64,000 nt of DNA, taken from NCBI RefSeq assembly GCF_039523755.1, contig NZ_BAAAFX010000010.1:124001-188000 (forward strand). Reading direction: 5' to 3'. The DNA is from Tatumella terrea (GTDB taxonomy: Bacteria; Pseudomonadota; Gammaproteobacteria; Enterobacterales; Enterobacteriaceae). Within the stretch, counting starts at the first letter, position 1, and each line of letters starts with the position of its first letter. The notes under the pieces are model-generated. The model saw only the letters and a list, made by a program, of their open reading frames with translations, ran no database searches and was not told the origin of the DNA. This document shows, one piece after another, positions 60,990-64,000 of this stretch. Both the position numbers and the translations under genes were made by a program.

Positions 60990-63900
60990 ATGTTTAACGA
61001 ACAAACCGTTACAGAAAATGGAATTATCGACCGCTTGAAAGGACTAAGTGGAGGCAAATGGGCTTATTGCCACGGCGAAAATCTGCCTAAACAAGTGCAG
61101 GATATCTTCGTTGATGAGTGGCTAAAAGACGCGCTTTGTTCGTTAAACCCTGATATCGGCAGACAACCTGACTTTGCCGATGAGGTCATTTACAAACTAC
61201 GAGGAGTGGTTTTAGAAGCCCGCCATACCGGTCTGGTAAAGGCCAATGAAAATTTCCAAGAATGGTTGATGGCTGACAAAACCTTGCCTTTTGGCGAGAA
61301 TGGCGACCATATTACCATCAATCTGATTGATTTTGACAATATAGAAAATAACCACTTTGTGGTGGCACAGCAGGTCCACTATATCGCGGCCACTGAAGTC
61401 TATTTTGATATTGTCCTGTATGTGAATGGTATACCACTGGTAGTGGGCGAAGTTAAAACTGCCACGCGCCCCAGCGTGACCTGGCAAGACGGTGCCGCTG
61501 ACTTCATGGGTGGCAAAAAGTACTATTGGAAAAATGTTGAATCTTTCTTTGTCCCTAACTTGTTGTGTTTTGCCAGCGAAGGTAAAACCTTTGCCTATGG
61601 TGCAATTAATGCCCGAGTTAAAGACTGGGGGCCCTGGCATAATACTGAGCTTCGTGATGAGATTCTGCCGGGCTTGGCGTCGGTACTCAACAGCTGTGAG
61701 AGTTTGTTAAATCCACAAACCTTATTGCAGTTATTGGAATCTTTTGCATTATTTTCAACCGTCAAAACGGGCAAAAATACTCCGCCTAAACGCGTTAAAA
61801 TCCTGCCGCGTTACCCGCAATTTGAAGCAGCAAAACAAATCGTTGAACGTGTTCGCAGAGGCTATCCAAAAAAAGGTCTGATTTGGCATTTCCAGGGATC
61901 GGGTAAATCCTTGTTGATGCTTTACGCCGCTAAAATGCTGCGTGCCGATAATACGTTAAAAAACCCTACGGTACTCATCGTTGTGGACCGGCGAGATCTG
62001 GACAGCCAAATTAATGAAACCTTTGGTGGAGCCGACGTTAAGAATCTGATAAAAGTGCAAAGCTGCAAAAAGTTGGGCGAATACATTGAGCAAGACAGCC
62101 GTGGCATTTTAATCACCACCATCTTTAAATTTAAAGATATCGAAATTGACGATAGTAACCCCAAAGGCCTGAACAACCGTGACAACATTATTGTGTTGGT
62201 TGACGAAGCTCACCGTACCCAGGAAGGTGGGTTAGGCGAGAAAATGCGCTGGGCGTTGCCCAATGCCCACTTCTATGGCCTGACTGGCACACCGATTTCT
62301 GGCATTGATCGTAATACATTCAAGTTGTTCGGTGCCGAAGAAGATCCGGGTCGCTATATGAGCCGCTATAGCTATAAGCAGTCGATCCGGGATGGCGCGA
62401 CTAACCCGGTGAAGTTCGAACCTCGGTTGGCTGAACTCCGAGTAGATCGTGACGCCATCAATGAAGAGTTCGAGCAACTGGCTACCGAAAACAACCTGGA
62501 TGAAGAAGAAAAAGCAGCATTATCCAGACGTGCTGGGAAGCTGGCCATCATGCTGAAATCTCCGAGACGCATGGCTGCGGTGAGTAATGACATTGTTGAG
62601 CATTTTAGCAGCCATGTTATGCCGAAAAAGATGAAAGGCATGGTTGTGGTATACGATCGCGAAGCCTGTGTGCAGATGTATTATTTGCTAGGTGAAAAGC
62701 TCGGTTTTGATGCCGTTGAAGTGGTTATGAACGTTGACCAGGCTCCGGTTAAAGCTGAAGAGGGTGGTAAAAAAGATAAGCTCAACAAGGACTGGCTCAA
62801 ATGGCATGACGAATTGGAGCTACCTGTTAAACAAGCCGATTTCGAACGCTGGCAGCACATCGATGCGGAAGAGCAGGTACAGAAGGATCTGATTGAATGC
62901 TTTAAAGATCCTGTGCATCCGTTACAGCTTATCATCGTTACCGCCAAGCTGCTTACGGGCTTTGATGCGCCAATTTGCTACTGCATGTACCTCGATAAGC
63001 CTCTACGCGATCATACTCTTCTTCAGGCCATGTGCCGAACCAACCGGTTGTATGAAACCGATGATGTACGCAAGGACATGGGATTAATTATCGACTACCT
63101 CGGCGTTTTCGAAAATCTGCGTACGGCTCTGGCCTACAACCCTGAAGAAATTGAAGGGGTTGTAGAGGGAATCGAGGCATTTAAAGAGCTATTGCCGTTA
63201 CAACTGAATAAATGTCTGGCCTTCTTCCCTGGTGTGGATCGTTCCATAGAAGGTTTTGAAGGTATTATGGCCGCGCAAGAATGTCTGCCAACTAACGAGA
63301 AACGTGATGAATTCGCTGCCAGCTTTGGCGTGTTATCTAAGTTATGGTCAGCTATCAATCCAGATCCTTTTTTAACCCCTTATCGTCAGGACTATAAATG
63401 GCTGGCGCAAATTTATGAATCTGTGCGTCCGGTGGGGCAGACAGGTGCGCTTGTTTGGGCTGCGCTGGGTCCTGAAACCATCAAAATGATCCATGAGCAT
63501 ACTGATATCAATCGTATTCGCGATGATATTGACGAGTTGATCATGGATGAGCACGCAATTTTTACCCTGACGGCTAAAGAACAGGAACAACGCGCAAAAC
63601 GCCTGGAGATTGATCTTATGGGGCGTTTACGCGGTAGCCATGATCCTAAATTTGTGGCATTGGGTGAGCGTCTGGAAAAACTGCGTCAGGATTATGAAGC
63701 TGGTGTTATCAAGGCCATCGACTGGTTGAAAGGCCTGTTGGATGCTGCGAAAGATACCGTACAAGCCGAGCGCGAAACGGGCGAGCGGCCAGTAACTGAA
63801 GCTGATAATAAACAGGCTTTAACTAAGCTTTTCCTGGAAACACGCCCGGAAACTACCCCTAAGTTAATCGGTGATGTTGTAGAGCAAATTGATCAAATCG

Positions 63901-64000
63901 TCAAAGCTACCCGTTTTGATGGCTGGCAAAACTCCAACAGTGGCCCTCGCGAAATCCAAAAGGCACTTTTGCTGACCTTGGCTCAGTTTGGACTAGGGAA
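60990..64000 (+). CDS. hsdR: Type I restriction endonuclease subunit HsdR (partial, runs off window)
   Basis: First 1003 codons of the translocase-nuclease subunit, with no stop before the window end. PD-(D/E)xK nuclease residues D140 (YFDIVLYVN) and E154-V-K156 (VVGEVKTATRP). SF2 motor: Walker A GSGKS at 303-307, DEAH at 405-408 (VDEAHRTQ), motif III GLTGTPIS and motif VI QAMCRTNR. ATG at 60990 has AAGGAAAT upstream and begins 1 nt after hsdS ends. Higher GC than hsdS. All key motifs are intact in the visible part, so the system is probably active. Confidence 0.94.
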   Translation, partial: MFNEQTVTENGIIDRLKGLSGGKWAYCHGENLPKQVQDIFVDEWLKDALCSLNPDIGRQPDFADEVIYKLRGVVLEARHTGLVKANENFQEWLMADKTLPFGENGDHITINLIDFDNIENNHFVVAQQVHYIAATEVYFDIVLYVNGIPLVVGEVKTATRPSVTWQDGAADFMGGKKYYWKNVESFFVPNLLCFASEGKTFAYGAINARVKDWGPWHNTELRDEILPGLASVLNSCESLLNPQTLLQLLESFALFSTVKTGKNTPPKRVKILPRYPQFEAAKQIVERVRRGYPKKGLIWHFQGSGKSLLMLYAAKMLRADNTLKNPTVLIVVDRRDLDSQINETFGGADVKNLIKVQSCKKLGEYIEQDSRGILITTIFKFKDIEIDDSNPKGLNNRDNIIVLVDEAHRTQEGGLGEKMRWALPNAHFYGLTGTPISGIDRNTFKLFGAEEDPGRYMSRYSYKQSIRDGATNPVKFEPRLAELRVDRDAINEEFEQLATENNLDEEEKAALSRRAGKLAIMLKSPRRMAAVSNDIVEHFSSHVMPKKMKGMVVVYDREACVQMYYLLGEKLGFDAVEVVMNVDQAPVKAEEGGKKDKLNKDWLKWHDELELPVKQADFERWQHIDAEEQVQKDLIECFKDPVHPLQLIIVTAKLLTGFDAPICYCMYLDKPLRDHTLLQAMCRTNRLYETDDVRKDMGLIIDYLGVFENLRTALAYNPEEIEGVVEGIEAFKELLPLQLNKCLAFFPGVDRSIEGFEGIMAAQECLPTNEKRDEFAASFGVLSKLWSAINPDPFLTPYRQDYKWLAQIYESVRPVGQTGALVWAALGPETIKMIHEHTDINRIRDDIDELIMDEHAIFTLTAKEQEQRAKRLEIDLMGRLRGSHDPKFVALGERLEKLRQDYEAGVIKAIDWLKGLLDAAKDTVQAERETGERPVTEADNKQALTKLFLETRPETTPKLIGDVVEQIDQIVKATRFDGWQNSNSGPREIQKALLLTLAQFGLG

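Larger units (their letters stand above)
55336..64000 (+). mobile_element. leuX-associated genomic island (left part)
   Basis: Begins at the 3' end of leuX with a wrecked P4-type integrase and carries a type I restriction-modification operon. Base composition is lower in GC than the flanking core, most strongly at 59565-60985. The right end and second att site lie outside the window. The integrase defects mean the island can no longer excise by itself. Confidence 0.8.

Overview
The window looks like chromosomal DNA of an enterobacterium. Most genes are close relatives of Escherichia coli/Salmonella genes in familiar order (yhbW-ubiV-ubiU // ubiT-yhbS, nrdG-nrdD, ridA-pyrI-pyrB, argI-rraB-miaE, valS-holC-pepA-lptF-lptG, yjgR, leuX). 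Blocks that lie far apart in E. coli are joined here. The core is fairly GC-rich, with many simple tandem repeats and a membrane sugar-acid dehydrogenase set, which would suit an Erwiniaceae/Tatumella/Pantoea-like organism; that genus-level guess is inference.

Layout. 1-5174: a simple repeat, then the yhbW/ubiVU // ubiT/yhbS cluster (oxygen-independent ubiquinone hydroxylation) with yhbQ and yhbP. 5561-6763: a membrane acyltransferase. 6804-11701: anaerobic ribonucleotide reductase (nrdDG, FNR-like box), ridA, and the pyrBI operon with its promoter, leader peptide and attenuator. 11740-17003: a complete arginine deiminase operon (arcA-arcC-arcB-arcD-argR paralogue) with a candidate FNR site and ARG box upstream. 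17633-20500: argI behind a paired ARG box, then rraB, miaE and a small exported DUF1471 protein. 20538-27652: a 256-bp duplication, then a probable RpiR-controlled set (class III aminotransferase, AhpD-like protein, GlnHPQ-like ABC importer, C45 hydrolase). 27821-29107: four near-identical copies of a 347-bp unit. 29335-36775: valS-holC-pepA and divergent lptFG.

36776-48417: a truncated IS200/IS605 element, an S6-type serine protease autotransporter, yjiN, a LysR regulator divergent from an M20 peptidase/MFS pair, a 111-bp duplication of a transporter 3' end with its terminator stem, a decayed IS200 copy, and yjgR. 48831-52633: three-subunit flavin/cytochrome c dehydrogenase of the gluconate/fructose dehydrogenase type. 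52673-54101: marC and yjjA. 54300-55030: low-complexity tandem repeats.

55251-64000: the leucine tRNA leuX (CAA) is followed by a decayed P4-type integrase and a lower-GC island holding a tightly overlapped type I restriction-modification operon: an Xre-type regulator, two different full-length HsdM methyltransferases, HsdS and HsdR (running off the window). The doubled hsdM, the coupled regulator and an AT-rich patch spanning the hsdM2 tail plus hsdS make this the most unusual system here.

Functionally, much of the first third concerns anaerobic life (UbiTUV, NrdDG, arginine fermentation). Carbamoyl phosphate and ornithine link pyrBI, argI and the arc operon, and separate operators appear to keep the biosynthetic and catabolic ornithine carbamoyltransferases apart.
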